Assembly: GCA_949035555.1 (NCBI GenBank)
Contig: CAROLD010000014.1
Coordinates: 1-49,786, forward strand
Direction: 5' to 3'
DNA from: an uncultured bacterium
Lineage (GTDB): Bacteria; Cyanobacteriota; Vampirovibrionia; Gastranaerophilales; Gastranaerophilaceae
Length of the DNA stretch: 49,786 nt
This document shows, piece by piece, positions 17,388 to 24,542 of this stretch. A program made the position numbers and the translations under genes. Below the pieces are notes generated by a model. The model was not told the DNA's origin. It worked only from the letters and a program-made list of their open reading frames with translations, and did no database searches. Within the stretch, counting starts at the first letter, position 1. Every line of letters starts with the position of its first letter.

Positions 17388-17401
17388 ATTCCGATACACT
17401 T
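17365..17401 (-). terminator. intrinsic terminator of the 18243 gene, overlapping a promoter
   Basis: On the minus strand a 12-bp stem (17401-17390 with 17382-17371, one U-G pair) and 7-nt loop is followed by a T-rich run. It ends the 17425-18243 transcript 24 nt after the stop. The next gene's -35 sits in its loop and its -10 just past the T-run. Confidence 0.75.
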
Positions 17402-17424
17402 CTTAAAAATTATATTTCAGTTAA

Positions 17425-18243
17425 CTACATCATTTCTTCTTGAATTGCTTCTTCTACAGCTTCTTGCATCGCTAAACCTTGTTTAACAATCTCTTGAGCA
17501 CCTTTTATTTCTCTGTAGTTATTTACAAATTGCTGACCTTTAACCTTTTCATGGTTCATGGAATGAGTTAAGCTTCCGAAGATTAACAGCATTGGTGACC
17601 AGTTGAGAACACCTTGACCAAAATTTTTAAGTGCAGATGGAACTTTAGCCATAAGTTCTGATGTTTTATTTATTACCTTACTGCTATTCAATTTTGAATT
17701 TGCGTTGATAAGAGATTTTAAAGCTTTTACAGAAGCTTTTTTAGGAGCATATTTAGTAGCCAATTTAGTCAGACCGTAACGAGCTCCAAATAAGACACCT
17801 AGACTCGCCGCTACAGTTCCGAGAAGTGATACAACAGGGTGTTCCTGAGTAAACTTTTTCATTGACGGGCTATGTTTGTCTATACTGCGTTTTGCACCAA
17901 ATACAGTGTCAATAGCAAGAAATGTACCTGCCCAAGAAAGAGCTTGAGATGCAAAATTAGTTAAACGTGCTGAACGTGAAAAATCAGTTCCCAGTTTGGA
18001 AACAATTTTCCCTGGAGATGCAGTAGCAGCAGCAATACCCGCAGCTAAAGGAATTGACCAGTAGATTGCACGGTTAATCCTGCGATGTTTTTTATCATTT
18101 ACTTCATGAGAAGTTTTAGTTAAAGCCAATTGTCTTACAGCTTTATCATCCAGTTGAGCAAATGCTTCCAATTGCTCTCTTGATGCGGATTTGAATGCCG
18201 GTTTAGCCGAAGAATTGCTCAAAGAGACAGAATTAACTTGCAT
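17425..18243 (-). CDS. membrane protein of unknown function
   Basis: I start it at the ATG at 18243 (272 aa), which has GAAGGTG 6 nt upstream. A GTG five codons earlier lacks this. The N-terminus MQVNSVSLSNSSAKPAFKS resembles the short Ser/Asn leaders ending in a PxFK/G motif seen on many proteins of Gastranaerophilales-type genomes; their role is unknown to me. Hydrophobic segments lie near residues 60-80, 100-118, 136-158 and 210-230, giving up to four membrane helices. The linkers are Lys/Ala-rich, and the C-terminus is acidic with many Met (EEAIQEEMM). It is a single-gene unit with its own terminator. No function can be assigned. Confidence 0.7.
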   Translation of the reverse strand: MQVNSVSLSNSSAKPAFKSASREQLEAFAQLDDKAVRQLALTKTSHEVNDKKHRRINRAIYWSIPLAAGIAAATASPGKIVSKLGTDFSRSARLTNFASQALSWAGTFLAIDTVFGAKRSIDKHSPSMKKFTQEHPVVSLLGTVAASLGVLFGARYGLTKLATKYAPKKASVKALKSLINANSKLNSSKVINKTSELMAKVPSALKNFGQGVLNWSPMLLIFGSLTHSMNHEKVKGQQFVNNYREIKGAQEIVKQGLAMQEAVEEAIQEEMM

Positions 18244-18334
18244 ATTATACACCTTCACCTTTCACTTTTGATATACATATATTAAACCAGAAAGTATTGT
18301 TTTTTGCTAATTTAATAACTTATGTAAAGAAAGA

Positions 18335-18361
18335 TTTACAATAATAATTGTTTTTTATAAT
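18335..18361 (+). promoter_or_regulatory. possible promoter of mtaB, close to the start codon
   Basis: TTTACA (18335-18340) and a perfect TATAAT (18356-18361) are 15 nt apart, a short spacer. The -10 ends 8 nt before the ATG at 18370, leaving no room for an SD. Confidence 0.4.
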
Positions 18362-18369
18362 ATCATAGA

Positions 18370-19653
18370 ATGAAGAAATTTAATATTCACACAATGGGCT
18401 GTAAATCGAATCAATTTGAAAGCTCTATTATAGAAGAAAATCTAAAAAATAACGGGTATGAAAAAGTTAGCAATATCAAAGATGCAGATATTTTTATCCT
18501 AAATTCGTGTTCCGTTACACATAAAAGCGATAATGAAGCTATGTACCTCCTTCGTTCTGCAAAACACAAGAAACCGGATATTACAACTGTTTTAACTGGC
18601 TGTGTTGCTCAAATACAAAAAGAAGAATTACTGAAAAATGATTTTATCGATTATGTAATTGGTAATGACGAAAAGTTACATATTGCAAATTATCTGCGCT
18701 CTGAAACTAAATTCTGTGCCGCAAATATTTTAGAGCAGACAGAATTTAATAAAGTTGAACTTATAGATACAACAAAAACACGTGCAAGCCTTAAAATACA
18801 AGACGGATGCGATAACAGATGCACCTACTGTATAATATGGAAAGCTCGCGGAAAAAGCAGAAGCGCAGATAGTCAATTCATTATTGATCAAATTAATAAT
18901 TTCTCAAAAAACGGCTTCAAAGAAGTCATGCTGACAGGTATTCACATCGGACAATGGGGCAAAGAATTCGGCTTAACATTGTTGGATTTATTGAAAGAAA
19001 TAGAAGAAAAAACAACAATTGAACGATTTAGACTTGGCTCACTTAATCCTCCAGAAATAACAGATGAAATGCTTGAATTTTTAAAATCTTCTCAAAAATT
19101 CTGTCCACACTTCCATCTATCATTACAATCTGCAAATGATAAAACTCTTCGTTCTATGAACAGATTTTATAAAACTGAAGATTATCTTAAGTTAATAGAA
19201 AAAATCAATGCAACTTTTGAGCTACCATTCATTGGCAGTGATGTAATAGCAGGATTTGCAGGGGAAACAGATGAAGACTTTCAGCTTACTAGAAAAAATC
19301 TTATAAGCTCAGGGTTAACACAAATTCATACATTTCCGTATTCAAAACGTTCAGGAACAATAGGAGAAAGTCTTCCTGATCAGAATTCAGATGATGTAAA
19401 ACATCACAGAGCATCAATTATTAAAGATATTTCGAAACTGAAATTTGAAGATTTTATTCAAAAAAATCTTGGCAGAACAGTTGAAATATTAATTGAAAAG
19501 CACAGAGACAAGCACAGCGGCAACTTAAAAGGTATGACACGCAATTATATCACTGTCCAAATAGTTTCGGATAGAGAAGATTTGTTCAATACCCTTCAAA
19601 CCGTAAAATTATTAAAAGTTGAAAATGACATTATTTATGCAGAATTAACATAA
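18370..19653 (+). CDS. mtaB: tRNA t6A37 methylthiotransferase MtaB
   Basis: It adds a methylthio group to t6A37 of tRNAs that decode ANN codons, using two [4Fe-4S] clusters and S-adenosylmethionine. The N-terminal cluster ligands are C11, C47 and C78. The radical-SAM cluster is C147-x3-C151-x2-C154 in DGCDNRCTYCIIW. The NSCSVTHKSDNEA and TGIHIGQWG stretches distinguish MtaB from MiaB and RimO. A C-terminal TRAM-like part is present. At 427 aa the length is typical. No SD is present. Its 3' end overlaps the convergent 19645 gene by 9 nt. Confidence 0.93.
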   Translation: MKKFNIHTMGCKSNQFESSIIEENLKNNGYEKVSNIKDADIFILNSCSVTHKSDNEAMYLLRSAKHKKPDITTVLTGCVAQIQKEELLKNDFIDYVIGNDEKLHIANYLRSETKFCAANILEQTEFNKVELIDTTKTRASLKIQDGCDNRCTYCIIWKARGKSRSADSQFIIDQINNFSKNGFKEVMLTGIHIGQWGKEFGLTLLDLLKEIEEKTTIERFRLGSLNPPEITDEMLEFLKSSQKFCPHFHLSLQSANDKTLRSMNRFYKTEDYLKLIEKINATFELPFIGSDVIAGFAGETDEDFQLTRKNLISSGLTQIHTFPYSKRSGTIGESLPDQNSDDVKHHRASIIKDISKLKFEDFIQKNLGRTVEILIEKHRDKHSGNLKGMTRNYITVQIVSDREDLFNTLQTVKLLKVENDIIYAELT

Positions 19654-19980
19654 TCGAGCGTGGTCTCTATTGTTCATACTAATGAATTCCCGCATACCAA
19701 ATGGATTTTCAGAATAAGTTAATGCCGCAATAAAGTTATGCACTTTTGCATTAAATAAATCCCATCCCTTTTTGCCACTTTCTGGCATATATGCAGTGCT
19801 ATTGTTCCAGCTTTTTTGAATTTTATCAAAAAAACTGTCATTAGGACTAATTTCTTCATAATTACTAGGTTTAAAATTATTATCAAATATAGTAGTTATA
19901 TCTGAAATTAACTTATTACCGCGGTCATTAAAAATTTGCACAGAAGATGACAATGGCGTTTTCCCTATTGTTAAACTCAT
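19645..19980 (-). CDS. small protein of unknown function
   Basis: A strong SD (AAAGGGG, 7 nt spacing) supports the start of this 111-aa protein. It has no signal peptide, membrane segment or cysteine cluster. The sequence is mixed helical, with aromatic residues and charged pairs (SWNNSTAYMPESGKKGWDL, FIAALTYSENPF). Its N-terminus MSLTIGKTPLSSSVQIF recalls the short polar leaders of other lineage-type proteins here. The stop overlaps the mtaB stop on the other strand by 9 nt. It is the only gene between mtaB and the ribosomal protein cluster. I do not recognise it. Confidence 0.6.
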   Translation of the reverse strand: MSLTIGKTPLSSSVQIFNDRGNKLISDITTIFDNNFKPSNYEEISPNDSFFDKIQKSWNNSTAYMPESGKKGWDLFNAKVHNFIAALTYSENPFGMREFISMNNRDHARLC

Positions 19981-20046
19981 ACAATATCCCCTTTCTATTT
20001 TCTCCTATACTCATATAAAGTATTTTTTAATAAAAAAATTGCTAAC

Positions 20047-20086
20047 AAAAAGAGCGGACGTTGCATGTTGTAACGTCCGCTCTTTT
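20047..20086 (-). terminator. intrinsic terminator of the rpsE-secY operon
   Basis: A 15-bp stem (20048-20062 with 20072-20086, core GAGCGGACGTT) and 9-nt loop lies 19 nt after the secY stop. A T-run follows on the minus strand. It ends the operon, so no adk, map or infA follows secY. Confidence 0.9.
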
Positions 20087-20104
20087 ATAAATATATTCAA
20101 GAAA

Positions 20105-21445
20105 TTATTCTTTCAGGAATGATTCATAATTTCTAGCCAACAAGTGAGTTCTAACCTGATTGATTAAATCGAGAGCAACCCCAACCATAATGATTAAAGA
20201 TGTTGCACCGATACCCTGAAGGGTTTCAATATGAGTTAAATAACTTGCCAGAGACGGCACAAGAGCAATTATACCCAATCCCATTGCACCGATAAATGTT
20301 GTTTTTGTTAAGATTTTATCAAGTGCATCGGCAGTTGGTTTACCCGGTTTGATACCAGGAATTGATGAACCGTATTTTTTCAAATTATCAGCAATATCTT
20401 TTGGCTGCATGTTAGGCATAATTGATGCATAGAAGAATGTCAATGCAATAATCAAACCAATGTATAAAAGATAATATGTAATTCCATCAGGACTTAGCCA
20501 ATGATTTAAATTCAAAACGAATGTTTTCACTGCCGCTGATTTAAAATTAGCCTGCCCAACAAGTGCCAGAATTGTTGATGGGAACAACAAGATAGCAATT
20601 GCAAAGATGATAGGCATTACTCCGCCCGGATTAAGTTTAAACGGAATAAATGAATTCATACCGCCATAAACTTTGTTACCAATTTGTCTTTTTGGATTTA
20701 CAATAATAACTTTTCTTACAGCTTCCTGCATGATTACAATCAAAATCATAGCAAGGAAAAAGATAGTTAATAAAACAAGCAGACCAATTTGCATTTGAGA
20801 GCTTGCTTTTACTAACTGCAATGTCCTTGAGGCATAAATAGGAATACCTGAAAGAATACCGCAGAAGATAACCAGCGAACCGCCGTTACCAATACCGTTT
20901 TCTGTAATCAATTCAGAAATCCACATAACAAGAACAGCCCCTGCAGTTAAGACACATATTGAACTTACATAAAATGCTATAGGATTAACCTGCGGCATTA
21001 TTGCACCCGGCAGGTGATGCAAGTACAACATGAAAATAAATGATTGGAAAACTGCCAGAACTACAGTAAATATTCTTGTATATTGAGATAATTTTCTTCT
21101 GCCTGCTTCTCCCTCTTCTTTCTGAAGTTTTTCCAGAGAAGGAATAACGACAGAAACAAGCTGCACAATGATTGATGATGTAATAAACGGTCCGATACCT
21201 AAAGCAAGGATAGAAACCTTACCCAGCGCACCGCCTGAAAATAAGTCCAAGAAACCGATTATATTGTTTCCGTTTGCGATGTTAGAAAAAATCTGGTTAT
21301 TGATACCATAAAGAGGCATCTGGACTCCAAATCTCCACAAAGCAATCATCAGAAAAGTAAACAGAATTTTCTGTTTCAATCCTGAAGCATTCCACATTGA
21401 CATCAAATCATCAGTTGTAGGCATTTTTACACCTTGTTGTGCCAT
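20105..21445 (-). CDS. secY: Sec translocase channel subunit SecY
   Basis: SecY forms the protein-conducting channel of the inner membrane with SecE and SecG. The 446-aa protein has about ten hydrophobic helices, the N-terminal plug region with GGALGKVSILALGIGPFI, and the conserved ITENGIGNGGSLVIF loop. RKVIIVNPKRQIGNKVYGG and the C-terminal GIKPGKPTADALDKILTKTT loop contact the ribosome. Its ATG overlaps the rplO stop by one base (TAATG), so the two are coupled. It is the last gene before the terminator. Confidence 0.97.
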   Translation of the reverse strand: MAQQGVKMPTTDDLMSMWNASGLKQKILFTFLMIALWRFGVQMPLYGINNQIFSNIANGNNIIGFLDLFSGGALGKVSILALGIGPFITSSIIVQLVSVVIPSLEKLQKEEGEAGRRKLSQYTRIFTVVLAVFQSFIFMLYLHHLPGAIMPQVNPIAFYVSSICVLTAGAVLVMWISELITENGIGNGGSLVIFCGILSGIPIYASRTLQLVKASSQMQIGLLVLLTIFFLAMILIVIMQEAVRKVIIVNPKRQIGNKVYGGMNSFIPFKLNPGGVMPIIFAIAILLFPSTILALVGQANFKSAAVKTFVLNLNHWLSPDGITYYLLYIGLIIALTFFYASIMPNMQPKDIADNLKKYGSSIPGIKPGKPTADALDKILTKTTFIGAMGLGIIALVPSLASYLTHIETLQGIGATSLIIMVGVALDLINQVRTHLLARNYESFLKE

Positions 21446-21894
21446 TATACTAACTCAACCTTTCCGCCTGCTGCTTCAATTTTTTCTTTTGCAGATGGTG
21501 TTACGTAAGATGCTTTAACAGTTACAGCTGATTTTAATTCGCCGTTACCTAAAACTCTTAAACCAACGCAAGATGGGTGAATTGTTAAAACTTCTTTTAA
21601 TGCTTCTAAAGAAATTTCTTTCAAACCTAAATCATCAAGTCTGCCAACATTGATTTGAGCATAGTTTAATTTATTATAAACCTGGAAGCCTTTCAATTTA
21701 GGCAATCTTCTGTAAGCAGGCATCTGTCCGCCTTCGAAACCTCTTTTTGAAGAGTTTCCTGATCTTTGTCCTTCACCGTTATGACCGCGGCAAGAAGTTT
21801 TACCATGACCAGATGAACGGCCTCTGCCTACTCTTTTAGATTTAGATGTAGAACCTTCTGCAGGTCTTAAATCTTCTAATGTTATATTTGACAT
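21445..21894 (-). CDS. rplO: 50S ribosomal protein L15
   Basis: L15 is a large-subunit protein that assembles late. At 149 aa it shows the Gly/Arg-rich N-terminal tail (KRVGRGRSSGHGKTSCRGH) and the GFEGGQMPAYRRLPKLKGF segment typical of the family. Its order between rpmD and secY is the usual spc-operon order. The gap to rpmD is about 50 nt with an SD-like GAAGGAAA before the ATG. Confidence 0.97.
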   Translation of the reverse strand: MSNITLEDLRPAEGSTSKSKRVGRGRSSGHGKTSCRGHNGEGQRSGNSSKRGFEGGQMPAYRRLPKLKGFQVYNKLNYAQINVGRLDDLGLKEISLEALKEVLTIHPSCVGLRVLGNGELKSAVTVKASYVTPSAKEKIEAAGGKVELV

Positions 21895-21945
21895 TTTATT
21901 TCCTTCTTTCTTTGTACTTTATAATATAATTCTATACAATGGCAA

Positions 21946-22137
21946 CTATTTTACAATCTCCACAAGGTGAGAAACTTTGTTAACCATACCTAGGATTGTT
22001 GCACTATCCATGTGTTCAACAACCTGATCTTTTTTAGTTAAGCCCAAACCTCTAACGACTCTGCGTTGAGTTTCAGAAGCTCCGATTAAACTTCTAACAA
22101 GTTTAATTTTAATTGAATTTAATTTTTTATCTGCCAT
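21946..22137 (-). CDS. rpmD: 50S ribosomal protein L30
   Basis: L30 is a small large-subunit protein. The 63-aa sequence contains KIKLVRSLIGASETQRR and VRGLGLTKKDQVVEH, the two-part fold expected, and ends in a short helix. An SD (AAGGAAA) precedes it. L30 is lost in many bacteria with reduced gene sets, so its presence argues against strong reduction here. Confidence 0.95.
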   Translation of the reverse strand: MADKKLNSIKIKLVRSLIGASETQRRVVRGLGLTKKDQVVEHMDSATILGMVNKVSHLVEIVK

Positions 22138-22169
22138 GATTTTATTTCCTTATAATTAAATGTTTACTA

Positions 22170-22814
22170 TTAGTTTAAGAATTCTGCCATAGACAAGCCG
22201 CGACGTTTAGCAACTTCAGTAAATGGAGTTAAAGCTTTCAACGCAGCAATAGTAGCGTTAGCAGCATTTAGAGGTGATTTTGAACCTAAAGATTTTGAAA
22301 GAATATTTTCAATACCTGCAAGTTCTAATACTGAACGAACAGCACCACCTGCAATAATACCTGTACCAGCTGAAGCAGGTCTTAACATAACAGCACCTGC
22401 ACCAGATCTTCCTGTGATTGGGTGAGGAATAGTTGTTTTAAATACAGGAACAGTGATAAGATTTTTTCTACCATCTGCAATAGCTTTTTGAATAGCTATA
22501 ATAACTTCAGAAGCTTTAGCACAACCAACACCAACTTGACCTTTTTGGTTACCAACGATAACGATTGCACGGAAACTTAATTTTTTACCACCTTTAACAA
22601 CTTTTGTTACACGGCTGATTTGAACAACTCTTTCTGTCCATTCAGATTGAGGTTTTTCTTCAGTTGTTTCGATTTTTTGTTTTCTGCCGCGGACTTTTCT
22701 GCCTCTTGCAGGTTTTTCTTCTGCTGCTTCTACAGGAGCTTCAGCTGTAGTTTCTTCAACTTTAACTTCTTCTGCTGCTGTTTCAGTAACATTTAATTCT
22801 TCATTGTTTTCCAT
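22170..22814 (-). CDS. rpsE: 30S ribosomal protein S5 with an extra acidic N-terminus
   Basis: S5 is a small-subunit protein important for decoding accuracy. The conserved part begins near residue 58 (WTERVVQISRVTKVVKGGKK) and includes VGVGCAKASEV and the GAVMLRPASAGTGIIAGG core. The first ~55 residues form an Ala/Glu/Thr-rich acidic stretch followed by a basic RGRKVRGRKQK patch, making the protein 214 aa against about 165-170 in many bacteria. The SD AAGAAAGG supports this long start. It is the first gene of the operon, with promoter and a structured leader upstream. In the usual spc operon rplR and rplF would precede it; here they do not. Confidence 0.95.
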   Translation of the reverse strand: MENNEELNVTETAAEEVKVEETTAEAPVEAAEEKPARGRKVRGRKQKIETTEEKPQSEWTERVVQISRVTKVVKGGKKLSFRAIVIVGNQKGQVGVGCAKASEVIIAIQKAIADGRKNLITVPVFKTTIPHPITGRSGAGAVMLRPASAGTGIIAGGAVRSVLELAGIENILSKSLGSKSPLNAANATIAALKALTPFTEVAKRRGLSMAEFLN

Positions 22815-22869
22815 TGATTTTACCTTTCTTGTAATTTAATTACTTTTTAAATCATTCTTTTATATTTTA

Positions 22870-22915
22870 AATACGCCAAAATACAAGCTATTTAAAGCTA
22901 TTTTGAAATCGTATT
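22870..22915 (-). promoter_or_regulatory. structured 5' leader hairpin of the rpsE operon
   Basis: On the minus strand AATACG pairs with CGTATT (outer 6 bp), then after a small asymmetric bulge CAAAATA pairs with TATTTTG (7 bp), with inner AGCT/AGCT pairing possible. It lies about 20 nt after the predicted transcription start and 56 nt before the rpsE ATG. It could be a ribosomal-protein autoregulation site, but there is no sequence proof. Confidence 0.4.
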
Positions 22916-22941
22916 CGAACTTTTAACTTCTGACAGGGTTA

Positions 22942-22970
22942 AATGTAACACGAACAATGAGTTAAGTCAA
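22942..22970 (-). promoter_or_regulatory. promoter of the rpsE-rpmD-rplO-secY operon
   Basis: TTGACT (22970-22965) and TACATT (22947-22942) are separated by exactly 17 nt on the minus strand, about 128 nt upstream of the rpsE ATG. The -35 matches consensus at five of six positions. Confidence 0.65.
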
Positions 22971-23056
22971 TAATAATGTAACAAATTTCATAAATTAATC
23001 TTATTTTAATCTTGGACATTTTGTGATATGATAAATTTGAAAAAGAGGGGTATATT

Positions 23057-24298
23057 ATGGGACAAACTTTAGTAGAAAAAATCATATCAAACCATGCCGG
23101 AAAACCTGTTAAAGCAGGTGAACTTGTTATTGCAAAAGTTGATGTTTGCGCAGTTCAGGACGGAACAGGACCTTTAACCGTTCAAGAATTCAAAAAACTT
23201 GGAAAAGATAGATTAAATAACCCTGAACGTACCATTCTTTTTATTGACCACGCATCTCCAAGTCCTAAAAAAGAGTTATCGAACATGCATACTACTTTAA
23301 GAGAATTCTCAAAAGAATACGGTGCTGTCCTGTCAGAAGTTGGTTCAGGTGTTTGTCACCAGAGACTTGTTGAAACTTATGTAAATCCCGGAGAAATTTT
23401 AGTAGGTGCGGATTCTCACACCTGTACATCAGGTGCGCTTGGTGCTTTTGCGACAGGCATGGGGTCAACTGATATTGCAGTTGCTATGGCATTAGGTAAA
23501 ACTTGGTTAAAAGTTCCTCAAACTTTTAAGATTGTAGTAAATGGTAAATTCAACGAAGGTATCTGCTCTAAAGATTTGATGCTTCATCTGATTGGGATGA
23601 TTGGAGCTGACGGCGCAACTTATAAAGCTTTGGAATTTTGCGGAGATACTATTGATAATATGTGTATGGCAGAACGCTTCACACTTGCCAATATGGCAGT
23701 TGAAGCCGGTGCAAAATGCGGCTTATTTGTTCCTGATGAAAAAACAAAAGTATATTTAAAATCACGTTCAAGAGAAGATAAGTACATTGAAATAATACCT
23801 GATGAAGATGCAGTTTACGAAAGAGTTATAGAAATTGATGCTTCAACAATAGAACATACCGTTTCTTGCCCGCACACAGTTGATAATACAAAACTTGCAA
23901 AAGACTTAAATGATATAAAAGTTCATCAGGTTTACGTAGGAACATGCACAAACGGAAGAATTGAAGACATGAGAACTGTTGCAAACATTCTTAAAGGCAA
24001 AAAGGTTCATAATAATGTCAGAATGCTGATTTGTCCGGCATCACGCGAGATTTATAAACAAGCCTTAAATGAAGGGCTGCTTGAAATATTTATTGACGCA
24101 AACGCAACAATACTACCACCCGGATGCGGACCATGTGTAGGAATTCATGCCGGAATTCTGGCTGATGATGAAGTTTGTTTAACTACTCAAAACAGAAACT
24201 TTCAAGGTCGTTTAGGGAATACAAAAGGATATATCTATCTTGCATCTCCATATGTTGCGGCATATACTGCACTTAACGGATATATTTCAAATAAATAA
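23057..24298 (+). CDS. leuC: 3-isopropylmalate dehydratase large subunit (aconitase family)
   Basis: It isomerises 2- to 3-isopropylmalate in leucine synthesis, as a heterodimer with LeuD. At 413 aa it fits the shorter archaeal/bacterial LeuC-HacA type. The [4Fe-4S] ligands are C297 (VGTCTNGR), C357 and C360 (PPGCGPCVG). VGADSHTCTSGALGAFATG and the ATILPPGCGPC region are diagnostic. The SD GAGGGG precedes the ATG. leuD, leuB and leuA are not adjacent; downstream is a non-coding stretch and a convergent glycosyltransferase. Homoaconitase or a related dehydratase cannot be excluded without the small subunit. Confidence 0.9.
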   Translation: MGQTLVEKIISNHAGKPVKAGELVIAKVDVCAVQDGTGPLTVQEFKKLGKDRLNNPERTILFIDHASPSPKKELSNMHTTLREFSKEYGAVLSEVGSGVCHQRLVETYVNPGEILVGADSHTCTSGALGAFATGMGSTDIAVAMALGKTWLKVPQTFKIVVNGKFNEGICSKDLMLHLIGMIGADGATYKALEFCGDTIDNMCMAERFTLANMAVEAGAKCGLFVPDEKTKVYLKSRSREDKYIEIIPDEDAVYERVIEIDASTIEHTVSCPHTVDNTKLAKDLNDIKVHQVYVGTCTNGRIEDMRTVANILKGKKVHNNVRMLICPASREIYKQALNEGLLEIFIDANATILPPGCGPCVGIHAGILADDEVCLTTQNRNFQGRLGNTKGYIYLASPYVAAYTALNGYISNK

Positions 24299-24306
24299 TA
24301 AAAAAA

Positions 24307-24325
24307 GAGCCGGATAATCCGGCTC
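24307..24325 (-). terminator. hairpin between leuC and the glycosyltransferase gene
   Basis: GAGCCGG and CCGGCTC form a 7-bp GC-rich stem with a 5-nt loop, just after the leuC stop. The T-run is on the minus-strand side (AAAAAA on the plus strand precedes the stem), so it fits best as a terminator of minus-strand transcription arriving from the glycosyltransferase gene, about 220 nt away. It may also weakly end leuC. Confidence 0.6.
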
Positions 24326-24542
24326 GAATATGAAAAAGATATATAATTTATTTATATGTACTATATACTATAACCGACTATATAGAAACAACTATACAGT
24401 CAGGTAATTATTTATGATAAAAAATACCGCCAACTGACCTATGCCATGCTGGCAATTGTCATTTGAATAAATTATGATTTTTGTACTGGAAAAGAACTTT
24501 CAAGACCTTGTCCTAAAAGCAAAATAACAAAACTTAATAAAA
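24326..24542. other. non-coding stretch with four ACTATA boxes
   Basis: No ORF with an SD is seen. ACTATA occurs at 24360, 24367, 24377 and 24391, four copies in 37 bp. If the glycosyltransferase transcript reaches the hairpin at 24307, this is its 3' untranslated region. The function of the boxes is unknown. Confidence 0.35.
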
